From positions 434,001 through 498,000 of the forward strand of contig NZ_JAMBOE010000004.1 of NCBI RefSeq assembly GCF_023715465.1: 64,000 nt of DNA. Direction: 5' to 3'. Positions within the stretch are counted from its first letter, which is position 1; every line of letters begins with the position of its first letter. The DNA is from Paenibacillus macerans. Lineage in GTDB: Bacteria; Bacillota; Bacilli; Paenibacillales; Paenibacillaceae. Below, in pieces: positions 26,688-35,623 of the stretch. The translations under genes were made by a program, and so were the position numbers. The notes below the pieces were generated by a model. That model did not search any database, was not told the DNA's origin, and worked only from the letters and a program-made list of their open reading frames with translations.

Positions 26688-29381
26688 TTATTTCCCCGAC
26701 GGGCTTCCAACCGTTACGCTGGTCTTCAGGCGAACATCCTCGGAAGAGCTGCCGATATAAATCGGAACTTTCCCTTGCGACATCACCCATTCGCCCGACT
26801 GCTCGTCCCAATAAGACAGTGCCTTGGGAGCCAGTTCAATCTCCACCCGCTTCTGTTTGCCCGGCTGCAGCTCGACCTTAGCCCATCCGGCCAGTTGTTT
26901 CGGCGCCGTTTCAACTGCGGCCGGCAGCTTGCCGGTGTAGACTTGCACCACTTCCGCCCCCGCTACCTTGCCGGTATTGCGCAAGTTCAGCGACACCTTG
27001 ATTTTACGGTCGTCTTTATTGCCGCTTACCTTCACTTTCGTGTTGCGGTACTCAAAATTCGTATACGACAAGCCGTGTCCGAAGGCGAACGCCGGCTTGA
27101 TGCCGTCAAACTCGTACCCTCGATAACCAACCATCACGCCTTCGCTATAATCAGCCTTACTGTCGATCCCCGGGAACTGCTGCTCGGTCGACACCGGGGT
27201 GTGGTCATCATCCACCGGGAAAGTCACCGGCAGCTTGCCGGAAGGATTGACTTTGCCGAACAAAATGTTTGCGATGGCATGGCCTTGCTCCTGTCCGGCA
27301 TACCATGCTTGGAGGATGCCTTTAACGTCCTGCCGCCAGGTGTCCATTTCGACCGCTCGGCCGCTCATCGAAACGACGATGGTGTTCGGATTGGCGGCGG
27401 CCACCTCGGCAATCAATTGATCCTGGTTGTTCGGCAGCTCCAAATCGGAACGGTCGATATACCCTTCGCTCTCATAAGTGCGAACCACAACGATCGCGAC
27501 ATCGGAACGCTTGGCGAGATCAACCGCCTTCTGCATCGTCAAGTCGACGGTTCCAGCGGGCGGCTCCCATCCGAACCGGATCAGTCCGCCGAAATCGGAA
27601 TCCAGGTTGTCCGGCCAATCCGTACGGTATTCGATGCGCACATCGTGTTTTTCACCGGCGGCAAGGTTCACCTTGGCTTTGCTTGTTTCTACCTTTTCGC
27701 CTTTATTGTCGATCAGCAGCTCGCCGTCAAAATACAGCTTGCCGGAGCCGATGCTCGTAATGGACAATGTGTATTCGCCGGTTTTCGGCGCGGCGATGGT
27801 GCCCGTCCAACGGGCCGACATCATACCGTTATATTCGTTGGGCAGCTTCGTCAGTTTCTGGGATTGTCCATTGAGCCCATCATAGTTATAGAAGCCGAGA
27901 TTCATGTTGACTTGGCGGTCCGTGCGGGTAAGCGACGGATCGCCTTCCATTTTGTTGTTGGTCCAGTATTCCCCACGCAGTCCTGATTCTTCGGATGACC
28001 CGTAAGCGGATGACTTGCCGCTTTGCGGGAACAGCATGGAAGAAGGCACCGCGGACGGACCGTTAACGATATCGCCGGTAGAGATCGGGTCGGTTCCCGG
28101 CGCATACTCCACTTGAACCTCTTTTCCGGCCTGCTCCCGGATTGCTTCAAGCGGGCTTATGGTATAGTTCGGCTGGACCAGGGAACTGCCGCCGACCGTT
28201 GCGTAGCTGTCCGCATCCGGGCCGATGACGGCGATGGAGTCCAATTTGTCCGCATTCAGCGGAAGCACGTTATCTTTGTTTTGGAGTAGCACCATACCTT
28301 CCTCGGCCATTTCCAGTGCGGCCTGACCATGTTCCTTGGCAGGGATCTGCACATTCACGGCCGGCTTATCGAACAATCCTTTGTCAAACATCTGCACCAA
28401 GATTCTTCTGGCCATACCGTCGATCACATCTTCTCCGACCTGGCCGTTCTTAACGGCAGCCAGCAGCTTGTCCCCCCATTCGCCATAAGGTTTGCCTGGC
28501 GTTTCCAGGTCGAGACCGGCCAGCGCCGACTCCGCCGTGCTTAGATTGGCACCGTAGTCGCTCATAATAAATCCTTTAAAGCCAAGGCGTTCTTTGAGAA
28601 TTTTCGTCAACGCCGTCTCATTTTCGCAGGCGAAGACACCGTTGATCCGATTAAAGGAGCACATGGCGGAACCAAGGTCGGCTTCTTGAACCGCAGCTGC
28701 AAACGGACGCGAGTAAATTTCCATGATCGCCCGTTCGCTTGCCCGTGTATCGACCGCAAACCGGTCCGTCTCCTGATTGTTCAGCAAATAATGCTTAGCG
28801 GTGGCAATCACCGGATACTTTTGGACATTTTTCACATATTCGACTCCAAGTTTCGATTGCAACAGTGGATCTTCACCCAGCGATTCAAAATTGCGGGAAC
28901 CCCAAGGCAGCCGCGCGATATCGAAGCCCGGCCCAAGCAAAACGTTGTGGGTCGTATTGTACGCTTCATTGCCGACCAGATCTCCGTAACGTCCCGCCGT
29001 TTCCGTATTCCAGGTAGCGGCCAGCGCGATCGGCGTCGGAAAAGCCGTTGATTTTTTCCCCTGAACTTCAGGGTTTGCCACACGGACGCCGGTCGGGCCG
29101 TCGGCCATCGTCAACGCGGGGATTCCCAGGCGTTTAATCGGGGCATTGTAAAAACCGTAGTTGTTGTTTACGTCCCCCGTTACAAAATCGACCTTCTCCT
29201 CAAGCGTCATCTCCCGAAGCAGCAGTTCAGTCCTCTCCTCAGGGGTTTTGGACGTATCGAACCAAGGTTGTTCAGCGCTTGTCCCTGCCGCCTTGACCAT
29301 GCCAAACGGCGAAATGATTGCGGCCGAAGCGATCACCGCAACGAGCATCATGCGAAACAGCATTTGTGATGTTCTTTTCAC
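26688..29381 (-). CDS. Secreted GH3 beta-glucosidase-type enzyme with PA14 domain
   Basis: 897 residues with a signal peptide. GTG start behind GAGGAGGAG. The GH3 N-terminal barrel holds the nucleophile Asp in FIMSDYGA and the sugar-binding KHYLLNNQE. The second GH3 domain is interrupted by a PA14 insert (about 500-630, GLRGEYWTNN...YFDGELLIDN), which usually contacts sugar. A C-terminal Fn3-like domain closes the protein (GHGLSYTNFEY). It would release terminal beta-linked sugars outside the cell and, with the downstream GH30, forms a two-enzyme glycan-degrading operon. Confidence 0.92.
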   Translation of the reverse strand: MKRTSQMLFRMMLVAVIASAAIISPFGMVKAAGTSAEQPWFDTSKTPEERTELLLREMTLEEKVDFVTGDVNNNYGFYNAPIKRLGIPALTMADGPTGVRVANPEVQGKKSTAFPTPIALAATWNTETAGRYGDLVGNEAYNTTHNVLLGPGFDIARLPWGSRNFESLGEDPLLQSKLGVEYVKNVQKYPVIATAKHYLLNNQETDRFAVDTRASERAIMEIYSRPFAAAVQEADLGSAMCSFNRINGVFACENETALTKILKERLGFKGFIMSDYGANLSTAESALAGLDLETPGKPYGEWGDKLLAAVKNGQVGEDVIDGMARRILVQMFDKGLFDKPAVNVQIPAKEHGQAALEMAEEGMVLLQNKDNVLPLNADKLDSIAVIGPDADSYATVGGSSLVQPNYTISPLEAIREQAGKEVQVEYAPGTDPISTGDIVNGPSAVPSSMLFPQSGKSSAYGSSEESGLRGEYWTNNKMEGDPSLTRTDRQVNMNLGFYNYDGLNGQSQKLTKLPNEYNGMMSARWTGTIAAPKTGEYTLSITSIGSGKLYFDGELLIDNKGEKVETSKAKVNLAAGEKHDVRIEYRTDWPDNLDSDFGGLIRFGWEPPAGTVDLTMQKAVDLAKRSDVAIVVVRTYESEGYIDRSDLELPNNQDQLIAEVAAANPNTIVVSMSGRAVEMDTWRQDVKGILQAWYAGQEQGHAIANILFGKVNPSGKLPVTFPVDDDHTPVSTEQQFPGIDSKADYSEGVMVGYRGYEFDGIKPAFAFGHGLSYTNFEYRNTKVKVSGNKDDRKIKVSLNLRNTGKVAGAEVVQVYTGKLPAAVETAPKQLAGWAKVELQPGKQKRVEIELAPKALSYWDEQSGEWVMSQGKVPIYIGSSSEDVRLKTSVTVGSPSGK

Positions 29382-29911
29382 TGGTTGTTCTCCTCCTCAT
29401 GCATAATCGGATGCTGCAAATTTTTTCGTCGGTTGCCTCTAGTTCTCCTCCGTCTCTTAACGGTATGTACATAGGAGGGGGCAACGGTTGGGGCTGACAT
29501 GCATCAGGCAATTTACGTGATCAAACGCTCCTAATATTAATTATTCACATGTGAAAAATAAGATTTGATGACGTTTTTCATCCCGGGCGTGTTTGGGAGC
29601 GTCCTATCTGCTGACCGCCGAATGCCATCATTCTCGGGTGCGTACTCTCGGATTGAACCGCTGCCCGTGCATGCCTAGTAACACGTTAAGCTAAAAATTA
29701 GCTGAATGCACTGTACAAAAAATGGAACTTTCATTTGTATATTTGGAAAATAATATAAGTAACCGTTTTATTGTAGGACTTTATAACTTAAAATTTTGTA
29801 ACTTCTATGTCCTTTATAAGACAGGAGTTTCAGAAAAATAGTTCTCTTTTTTCATCTGTTTATTACAAAAAATTAACTATTGAAAACTAGAACGAAATAA
29901 CCAGAAATCCA
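29382..29911. other. Gene-free gap upstream of the GH3-GH30 operon
   Basis: No supported gene. It contains a perfect palindrome TTCACATGTGAA at 29544-29555, about 165 bp before the GH3 start and a possible operator, and a small AGCTAA/TTAGCT hairpin near 29690. Confidence 0.5.
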
Positions 29912-29951
29912 AAGAAAAAAGCGAAAGCGCACGAGTTATGTGCACCTTCGC
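29912..29951 (-). terminator. Terminator of the glycerol dehydrogenase gene
   Basis: On the minus strand GCGAAGGTGCAC pairs with GTGCGCTTTCGC (small mismatch) and continues into six T, 27 bp past the stop. Confidence 0.8.
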
Positions 29952-29977
29952 AGTTTGGGATCACTGGACCGTTTTTT

Positions 29978-31081
29978 TTAAACCGATGCCACCTGCTTGC
30001 TCAACACATCAACCGCCAAGATGGCGTTGGCGACTTGCTCGGCGGTGATTTCGTTCGACAGGTTCACCATCGTTTCATTTGGCTGCGTGGCGGCTTGGCC
30101 CACTTTCAGCAGTTCCTCAAAAGTCACATGTTCCAGATGCAGTTCCTTCAAGGTTGTCGGAAGCCCCAGTTCCTGGTAAAAGTCAATATACCTGATGATC
30201 TCCGCCTCAGGATGCAGTTCCAGCACCAGTTGAACCAGCGTGCCGTAGGCTACTTTTTCGCCGTGGGTCAAGTGATGGATATCGCCCGACAACACCGTAA
30301 ACCCGTTGTGAATCGCGTGGGCTGCCGCCAAACCGCCGCTTTCGAAACCGAGGCCGGACAGCAGGGTGTTCGCTTCGACAACCGCCTCCACATGCCGGGT
30401 GACCAACCCTTTTTGCACGGCTTGATAAGCGGGAATTCCGTACTTGAACAACGTTTCTTCACAGGCTTGGGCAATCGCTTGAGCGGCTATGCTCGTTTTA
30501 CCGCCGGACATGGCGGTACCGTTGCTTTTTACCGTGGCGCGCACTTCAATCCATGTCGCCATCGCGTCAGCGATCCCCGAAGCGAACAGGCGGGCGGGCG
30601 CTTTAGCCACAACGGCGGTATCGACCAGAACCAGGTCAGGATTTTTATGGTAAAACCGGTAGGACTCGAATACGCCTGCATCGCTATAGATTACGGACAA
30701 AGCGCTTGTGGGCGCGTCGGTCGACGCCGTGGTCGGAACGATCACCACTTTGGATTTCAGTTCGTCGGAAACGGCCTTGGCTGTGTCCAGCGTTTTGCCG
30801 CCGCCAACGCCGATGACGAAATCGACGGATTGCGACCGCCCCTCCTGGGCGATGCGGTTCACTTCATTGGAAGAAGCTTCACCGTTAAAAGAAACGAAAT
30901 GAAACTCCTTGCCCTCCGAGGACAAGCTTTGTTTGATCACGTCCCCGGTAATGCCCCAAACCACCTCATCGGCGATGATCAGCGGTTTACGGCCTAACTC
31001 TTTAATGTGTTTTCCGAGTTCCTTGAGCGCTCCTGCGCCCTGAATGTATTTGCCCGGTGAGATAAAAACGATGTTTGCCAT
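29978..31081 (-). CDS. gldA: Glycerol dehydrogenase
   Basis: About 367 residues of the iron/zinc-type alcohol dehydrogenase fold. NAD-site [12 protein letters not shown], metal ligands Asp in [10 protein letters not shown] and His in [10 protein letters not shown] and [10 protein letters not shown], all as in GldA. It oxidises glycerol to dihydroxyacetone with NAD, or runs in reverse. AAGGAG stands 8 nt before the ATG at 31081; a start at 31090 has none. The gene is monocistronic, with three 14-bp direct repeats in its promoter region (31141-31182) and a terminator behind it. Confidence 0.93.
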   Translation of the reverse strand: MANIVFISPGKYIQGAGALKELGKHIKELGRKPLIIADEVVWGITGDVIKQSLSSEGKEFHFVSFNGEASSNEVNRIAQEGRSQSVDFVIGVGGGKTLDTAKAVSDELKSKVVIVPTTASTDAPTSALSVIYSDAGVFESYRFYHKNPDLVLVDTAVVAKAPARLFASGIADAMATWIEVRATVKSNGTAMSGGKTSIAAQAIAQACEETLFKYGIPAYQAVQKGLVTRHVEAVVEANTLLSGLGFESGGLAAAHAIHNGFTVLSGDIHHLTHGEKVAYGTLVQLVLELHPEAEIIRYIDFYQELGLPTTLKELHLEHVTFEELLKVGQAATQPNETMVNLSNEITAEQVANAILAVDVLSKQVASV

Positions 31082-31140
31082 TGCGAACACTCCTTACATG
31101 GTTTTTGTCCATATTCAGTTTTAACATGTGCCAATCATTC

Positions 31141-31182
31141 TATATTATGCCAAATTTATCATGCCCAATTTATTATACCAAA
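31141..31182. repeat. Three 14-bp direct repeats upstream of gldA
   Basis: TATATTATGCCAAA, TTTATCATGCCCAA and TTTATTATACCAAA lie head to tail, 60-100 bp before gldA. The position fits a regulator-binding array. Confidence 0.65.
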
Positions 31183-31189
31183 TTTTTAT

Positions 31190-31489
31190 TTAAAGTTCGT
31201 GTTCAAAAAGTCAGGTTTTCAGGACCGAAGCTTTTGCTTACGATGTGCGTTTTTTCAAAACGCTTTAGGTCGGATGAAGCCAGGGACTGAGTAGCGGAGC
31301 TGAACGTTTTCGAAGAAAACGGCTTCGGAAGCATAGGCTCTTGTGAGGGTACGTGAGCAACTGAAATGTTTCCGTAGGAAACATGCTTCGGAAGCATCCG
31401 CTTGGCCCGGCTGAATTCAAGATTCGACGTCGAACCCGCTTCATGAACGACTTCGTCATGGAAAGATGACTTTTTGAACAACCTCTTAA
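31190..31489. mobile_element. 300-bp MITE-like element with terminal inverted repeats
   Basis: The ends carry TGTTCAAAAAGTCA (31199-31212) and TGACTTTTTGAACA (31467-31480) as a perfect 14-bp inverted repeat. It extends imperfectly outward to TTAA at both edges. The interior is packed with hairpins: GTTTTCGAAGAAAAC, TGTTTCCGTAGGAAACA and GCTTCGGAAGC twice. There is no transposase; the 92-codon open frame inside is a by-product of the palindromes. It would be moved by a transposase elsewhere. Confidence 0.8.
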
Positions 31490-31629
31490 ACGTGGTATTT
31501 CTCGATCGGCTGGTTTAACACCCATTCCAGCATCTCAATCTGGGCTTGTACTACAGGGTCATTGGCTCTTTTGGCCGACAATTGTTTTAATTCATAGAGT
31601 TTGCGCTTGATTTGGTCTTCCGTTCTCAT
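31486..31629 (-). CDS. 47-residue microprotein downstream of the Fic gene
   Basis: MRTEDQIKRKLYELKQLSAK..., ending EKYHV. AAGGGGGAA stands about 5 nt before the ATG. It begins 34 bp after the Fic stop in the same direction, so it is probably co-transcribed. It is helical and charged, with no known domain. The stop codon TAA is made by the terminal TTAA of the MITE, so the C-terminus may have been changed by that insertion. A role as a Fic partner is only a guess. Confidence 0.6.
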   Translation of the reverse strand: MRTEDQIKRKLYELKQLSAKRANDPVVQAQIEMLEWVLNQPIEKYHV

Positions 31630-31663
31630 GATATTTCCCCCTTTTGCAGTGGGCCTGATGCGA

Positions 31664-32404
31664 TTATTTCACCGTTCCGATATATCTGCGCAAGCTGTCC
31701 TCCACACATCCGGAGATCAGCTCCACAAACGGCTCCAGGTCCCCCTGAGCGCTGGCTGTTTCAAGGGCCTCATAGTACCTCATCCGATCTGCGCTTTCGG
31801 CCTTGACGACAGCCGGCGGATACCCGGAATTCATTAAGATCAAATTCATCAGCAGGCATGCCGTCCGTCCGTTTCCGTCCGTAAAGGGATGTATGTACAC
31901 AAAACGAAAATGGAATTCCGCGGCCAACTGGACGGGATGGAGCTTATCCTTATGTTCGTTATACCACTTCATGAACTGCTCCATTTGCTCGGAAACAACC
32001 GTAAAATGAGGGGGCGTATGCTTGGAACCGGATATCATGACGTTAATCTTGCGGTAGATGCCGGCATTTTCATCATCGATATTTTTTAAGATGAGTTGAT
32101 GAATTGATTTGACGACAAATTCCGAAAGCTCCGCCTTCCGCTGCACAATATCTTTGACATAGTCGATAGCTTCGGAGTGATTGACGACTTCAAAATGCTC
32201 GCGCAGCTTTTTGCCGCCGATCGTTAACCCTTCCTCAAGCACGAGCTTCGTTTCCAAGAGGGTAAGCGTGTTGCCTTCAATCGCATTCGAGTTGTACGTC
32301 CATTCTATCCGATAAACCTCGTCCAGATTTTTGACGGCCGCCGGCGGTAAAGGCCGAAGTGCGTCCAGCTCTTTTTTTAATTGATCGATGGTGTCAAAGC
32401 GCAT
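31664..32404 (-). CDS. Fic-domain protein with altered catalytic motif
   Basis: About 246 residues. The inhibitory motif SNAIEGN near residue 40 is of the class II type (S/T-x-x-x-E-G/N). The Fic core reads HPFTDGNGRTACLLMN: catalytic His, Asp and the first Arg are present, but the last Arg of HPFx(D/E)GNGRxxR is Cys here. Fic enzymes transfer AMP or similar groups to target proteins. The lost Arg normally holds the ATP phosphates and pairs with the inhibitory Glu, so activity may be changed or lost. GAGGGGTGATT precedes the ATG at 32404. It is divergent from the alarmone synthetase. Confidence 0.87.
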   Translation of the reverse strand: MRFDTIDQLKKELDALRPLPPAAVKNLDEVYRIEWTYNSNAIEGNTLTLLETKLVLEEGLTIGGKKLREHFEVVNHSEAIDYVKDIVQRKAELSEFVVKSIHQLILKNIDDENAGIYRKINVMISGSKHTPPHFTVVSEQMEQFMKWYNEHKDKLHPVQLAAEFHFRFVYIHPFTDGNGRTACLLMNLILMNSGYPPAVVKAESADRMRYYEALETASAQGDLEPFVELISGCVEDSLRRYIGTVK

Positions 32405-32430
32405 AATCACCCCTCTTAACTATAATTACC

Positions 32431-32439
32431 ATTATAGCA
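32431..32439 (-). promoter_or_regulatory. Extended -10 of the Fic gene
   Basis: TGCTATAAT on the minus strand, 27 bp before the Fic start. Confidence 0.5.
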
Positions 32440-32528
32440 TCGCCCTTTCTGGAATCTACCTTCTCCCCTGCGGTATAATAAACTTACTGAATTATTTTCA
32501 GACTTCTTGGCAAAAAAGGACGGTAAAC

Positions 32529-33275
32529 ATGACCGATATTTCTTTACCCTTGGAACAAATGAAAGCCTTACAGAAAAAGCTGACCCGTTTTATGATGATG
32601 TATAAATTCGCTTTGCAAGAGCTGGAGACGAAAATCGAGATCTTGCAGGAAGAATTCCAGATGCTGCACGACTACAATCCGATCGAGCATACGAAATCGC
32701 GCCTCAAATCCCCGGAGAGCATCATGAGAAAGATATACCGCAAAGGCGGTCCGTTCTCTTTGGACGGCATCAAAAGCAGCATTCACGATATCGCTGGCAT
32801 CCGGATCACCTGCTCCTTCATTTCGGACATTTACCGGATCAGCCAAATGCTGCAAAACCAGAAGGATTTAAACGTGTTGTCGATCAAGGATTACATCAAA
32901 CACCCGAAATCCAACGGCTACAAAAGTTTGCATATGCTGGTCGAGGTTCCTGTGTTCATGTCGGACGGCGATGAGCCGGTGTGCGTGGAAATCCAGATCC
33001 GCACGATCGCCATGGATTTCTGGGCTAGTCTGGAGCACAAAATTTTTTACAAATATAACGAGTCCGTCCCCGAGCGTCTGCTGCAGGATTTAAAAAACGC
33101 CGCTGACACCGCATACGAGCTGGACATTAAAATGGAGCAGCTGCAGCGGGAGATGGAGGAGATCAAGCTTGCCAATCAGGCCGCCGCAGCAGACGAATTT
33201 CAGCTGCTGATCGACGACCGCAGGATCAACATTCCCAAAAATTTGCTCAGGCTGTTGTCGGGAGAGCAAGACTGA
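32529..33275 (+). CDS. Small alarmone (p)ppGpp synthetase, RelA/SpoT domain
   Basis: About 248 residues. A single RelA/SpoT synthetase domain with RLKSPESIMRKIYRK (donor ATP site), DIAGIRITCSF, the G-loop-type NGYKSLHMLVEVP and VEIQIRTIAMDFWASLEHK. There is no hydrolase, TGS or ACT domain, so it is a stand-alone synthetase like YjbM (RelQ) or YwaC (RelP) of Bacillus; the two cannot be told apart safely here. AAAGGACGG precedes the ATG at 32529. A TATAAT lies at 32473-32478. It is divergent from the Fic gene. Confidence 0.9.
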   Translation: MTDISLPLEQMKALQKKLTRFMMMYKFALQELETKIEILQEEFQMLHDYNPIEHTKSRLKSPESIMRKIYRKGGPFSLDGIKSSIHDIAGIRITCSFISDIYRISQMLQNQKDLNVLSIKDYIKHPKSNGYKSLHMLVEVPVFMSDGDEPVCVEIQIRTIAMDFWASLEHKIFYKYNESVPERLLQDLKNAADTAYELDIKMEQLQREMEEIKLANQAAAADEFQLLIDDRRINIPKNLLRLLSGEQD

Positions 33276-33302
33276 CTGATCCCGCCGATGCCCCGCGAGG
33301 CA

Positions 33303-33464
33303 TTATAACCCGAGATAATACTTGAACAGCGCTTGCGTGCCTTTATCCTCATAGTCCTTGTCCGCAAGCTGTTTATAGAGCGATTCGGCCAGCGCCAGCC
33401 CCGGCGTATTCAGCCCCATCTCCTTGGCCGACTCCAATACGATGCCCATATTCTTGATGGGCGC
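33303..33464 (-). pseudogene. C-terminal remnant of a 3-hydroxyisobutyrate dehydrogenase-type enzyme
   Basis: On the minus strand an open frame reads APIKNMGIVLESAKEMGLNT and on to the stop at 33305-33303 (FKYYLGL). This is the typical end of the beta-hydroxyacid dehydrogenase family. It has no start and breaks off at about 33464, four bases before the glycosyltransferase stop. The N-terminal domain is nowhere in the window, so the gene was cut by the event that brought in the island at 33468-35500. Confidence 0.8.
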
Positions 33465-33467
33465 GTA

Positions 33468-34631
33468 TCATTTCAATACCAGGTTTTCCATAACTTGAAC
33501 TGCTTTTCTCACGCCACCGAGACTTAGTAACTTTTCTCCGGCTATTTTGGCATTATTGGCATATGCGGAATTTCCCTTAAAATCGTTAACGATTCTTTTT
33601 AGGGTATCCGAGTTAAAATCATTAGCTTCAAGAAATACGCCCGCATTTAACTTGGCTACGGAAGAAGCATTGTACCGCCGTTCAAACACGCCGCCCGGAC
33701 ATACGATTTGAGGTACTCCATATATTAAGCCGGTCATAATACTATTTTGTCCTGCGTGATTGATATAGGCGCTGGCTTCCGGCATCAGTTTACTGAAATC
33801 AAATTTTTTGCCGGCAATGATGTTGTTTGTCTTAAAAGGTTTTACTTGCTCCGATGCAATATATACTTCATAATCAGATCCTGCAAAAGCTGTAGTCAAC
33901 TCTTTGATCACTTGCTTTGGTGAAATCACGCCGTTTCCCATATAGGCTATTATTTTGTTTTTTGCCATTGTAGGATTTGTTCCCCCTGGCGCGGAAAGAG
34001 GCCCTACAAAAACTACATTATCCCCATCCATGGGTTCCAGATCATACGAACTGGGAATAATCTTCAAATCCGCCCAATCAAAGATTTCCAAAACCGATTC
34101 CACTTTGTCCAAGCCGTTCTCTTGCAAGTATTGATTAACGCCCTTGCTATATTCAGGGTTGGAGGCAAAGCTTTTTTGCACCGGATAACTGAAGCCAGTA
34201 GCAATTTTCACTTTCTCCAACCGGGCGGCAACAATCGCTGATATTCTAAATTCCGAATACATCACATCGGGTTTAAACGCTTGAATTGCTTTTCTAATGC
34301 TGGACACATCTTTTCGAAAATACCGTCTATCAATGGCTCCTATAAAATGTAAAATATCTTCAAAGCTGTTGGCTTTCTTTTTGGGCTGAAATCCTAAGTG
34401 TTGAAACAGCTTAAACATCCCCTTGCCGATCAATACAGGCATCCCTAAGGGTGAAGGTACAGGTGCATAATAATTTTGCACTTTATTTATACTGTAATAA
34501 TTGTCATCTTCCGGTGCGCATAACGCTACTTCATGACCTCTTTCCATAAATTCGTTTGCCAATACGGCTGTTCTTGAAAAAGGTCCTTTGGTCTCTACCA
34601 TCGCCGACATGGGTGAAATTAAAACTTTCAT
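33468..34631 (-). CDS. GT1-family glycosyltransferase (macrolide/UGT type)
   Basis: 387 residues of the GT-B fold. The N-terminus (MKVLISPMSAMVETKGPFSR...ANEFMERGHEVALCAPED) and the C-terminal donor loop (YINHAGQNSIMTGLIYGVPQ) match the MGT/YjiC family, which moves a sugar from UDP-sugar to small hydrophobic acceptors, often antibiotics. The typical HGG of the donor loop is HAG here. The gene is clearly AT-richer than its neighbours, is preceded by its TetR regulator (17-bp gap), and both look acquired together. Self-protection against a toxic small molecule is plausible. Confidence 0.87.
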   Translation of the reverse strand: MKVLISPMSAMVETKGPFSRTAVLANEFMERGHEVALCAPEDDNYYSINKVQNYYAPVPSPLGMPVLIGKGMFKLFQHLGFQPKKKANSFEDILHFIGAIDRRYFRKDVSSIRKAIQAFKPDVMYSEFRISAIVAARLEKVKIATGFSYPVQKSFASNPEYSKGVNQYLQENGLDKVESVLEIFDWADLKIIPSSYDLEPMDGDNVVFVGPLSAPGGTNPTMAKNKIIAYMGNGVISPKQVIKELTTAFAGSDYEVYIASEQVKPFKTNNIIAGKKFDFSKLMPEASAYINHAGQNSIMTGLIYGVPQIVCPGGVFERRYNASSVAKLNAGVFLEANDFNSDTLKRIVNDFKGNSAYANNAKIAGEKLLSLGGVRKAVQVMENLVLK

Positions 34632-34648
34632 AAATATTCACTCCCATT

Positions 34649-35434
34649 TCAAGGTCGATTCTCATTCAGAACTCCATGCTGAAAAATACGTATGGCGTCT
34701 TTAATGATCGCTTCATGCTCATATTTCCTGTCTTTCAGGGGAACCATCTCTTGGAAAATCACAAACGACCAAATCGAACCGATAAACAGCCTAATCGAAA
34801 GAACGGGATCTAGCTCACTGGACACATAGGGCTTTAACATGTTGCCGATGTGCTCGGAGGTTTTTTCGATGACTTCATGGAAAAACAGTTCCCCTATTTC
34901 CGGAAAGTTAGGCGTTTCTCCGATAATAATCCGCATGAGCTTGATTCTTCGCGGATCTTTGAAAATAGATAAAAACACCCTGCCGATTTCAGCCAAAACC
35001 TCCTCTATATTTAGATTTTCCTGCTTAAACTTGGTAAGCTTTAAAAGGGTCCGCATCTGTGAAGATTCCTTAATGGTGGATATGAACAGCTCCTCTTTGC
35101 TTTTAAAATATTGATAAATCGAGCCTTTGGACATGCCGATTTCTTGGGCTATATCCTCGATATTTGTGCGGCTGTACCCTTTTGTCCCAAAAACATGAAG
35201 AGCAGCCTCCATAATTTCCTTCCGCCGGAGGTCCTGAGAAATGGAAAAATCCTTCAAATCCATTCGGCCTATGTCGATGAGGATGTCGTCCTTGCTTTTG
35301 TAATAGCGGTAAATGGTCCCCACCGCCACCTTGGCCATTGTTGCAATATCCTGTATGGTCGTGTCCTTGTATCCCTTCTGTATAATCAGCTCCTCTGCGG
35401 CTTTTTTGATTTTTGTCTTAGCGTTGTCCTTCAT
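34649..35434 (-). CDS. TetR-family regulator with two tandem DNA-binding domains
   Basis: 261 residues. Two complete TetR_N helix-turn-helix domains occur in a row: residues about 5-52 (TTIQDIATMAKVAVGTIYRY) and about 70-117 (TNIEDIAQEIGMSKGSIYQY). One TetR-type ligand/dimer domain follows (about 120-261). Normal TetR proteins of about 200 residues have one HTH. It is first in a two-gene unit with the glycosyltransferase and is preceded by a consensus promoter. It should sense a small molecule and control the pair. Confidence 0.9.
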   Translation of the reverse strand: MKDNAKTKIKKAAEELIIQKGYKDTTIQDIATMAKVAVGTIYRYYKSKDDILIDIGRMDLKDFSISQDLRRKEIMEAALHVFGTKGYSRTNIEDIAQEIGMSKGSIYQYFKSKEELFISTIKESSQMRTLLKLTKFKQENLNIEEVLAEIGRVFLSIFKDPRRIKLMRIIIGETPNFPEIGELFFHEVIEKTSEHIGNMLKPYVSSELDPVLSIRLFIGSIWSFVIFQEMVPLKDRKYEHEAIIKDAIRIFQHGVLNENRP

Positions 35435-35492
35435 AGGAATGATGCCCTCGCATTATGAATATTTTCTGACTGGTTATTCAATTTACATTCAC

Positions 35493-35521
35493 ATTATAAT
35501 GCCGCTTTTGCCGTTAATCAA
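35493..35521 (-). promoter_or_regulatory. Strong sigma-A promoter of the TetR-glycosyltransferase unit
   Basis: TTGATT (35521-35516) and TATAAT (35498-35493) with a 17-bp spacer on the minus strand, 59 bp before the start. Confidence 0.8.
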
Positions 35522-35560
35522 TAGGTGTTTCTCCTAAAAAATGTGAACAAACAATGATAT

Positions 35561-35608
35561 AAAAGGAGCCGCCCGCACGTCAAATGATGACGTTTCGGAC
35601 AGCTCCGC
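35561..35608 (-). terminator. Terminator of the phosphatase-SLH-GH92 operon
   Basis: On the minus strand GGAGC...ACGTCA pairs with TGACGT...GCTCC and ends TTTTA, 15 bp past the GH92 stop. Confidence 0.82.
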
Positions 35609-35623
35609 TTTGAAATTCTTGTC

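Noticed and set aside
29544..29555. TTCACATGTGAA palindrome as a Rex or CRP site for GH3
   Set aside because: It lacks the full TTGTGAA-N4-TTCACAA or TGTGA-N6-TCACA form; kept only as an unnamed palindrome.
31203..31481. 92-codon open frame on the minus strand within the MITE
   Set aside because: It lies entirely inside the hairpin-rich element, has no ribosome site and no domain; similar frames arise from the palindromes.
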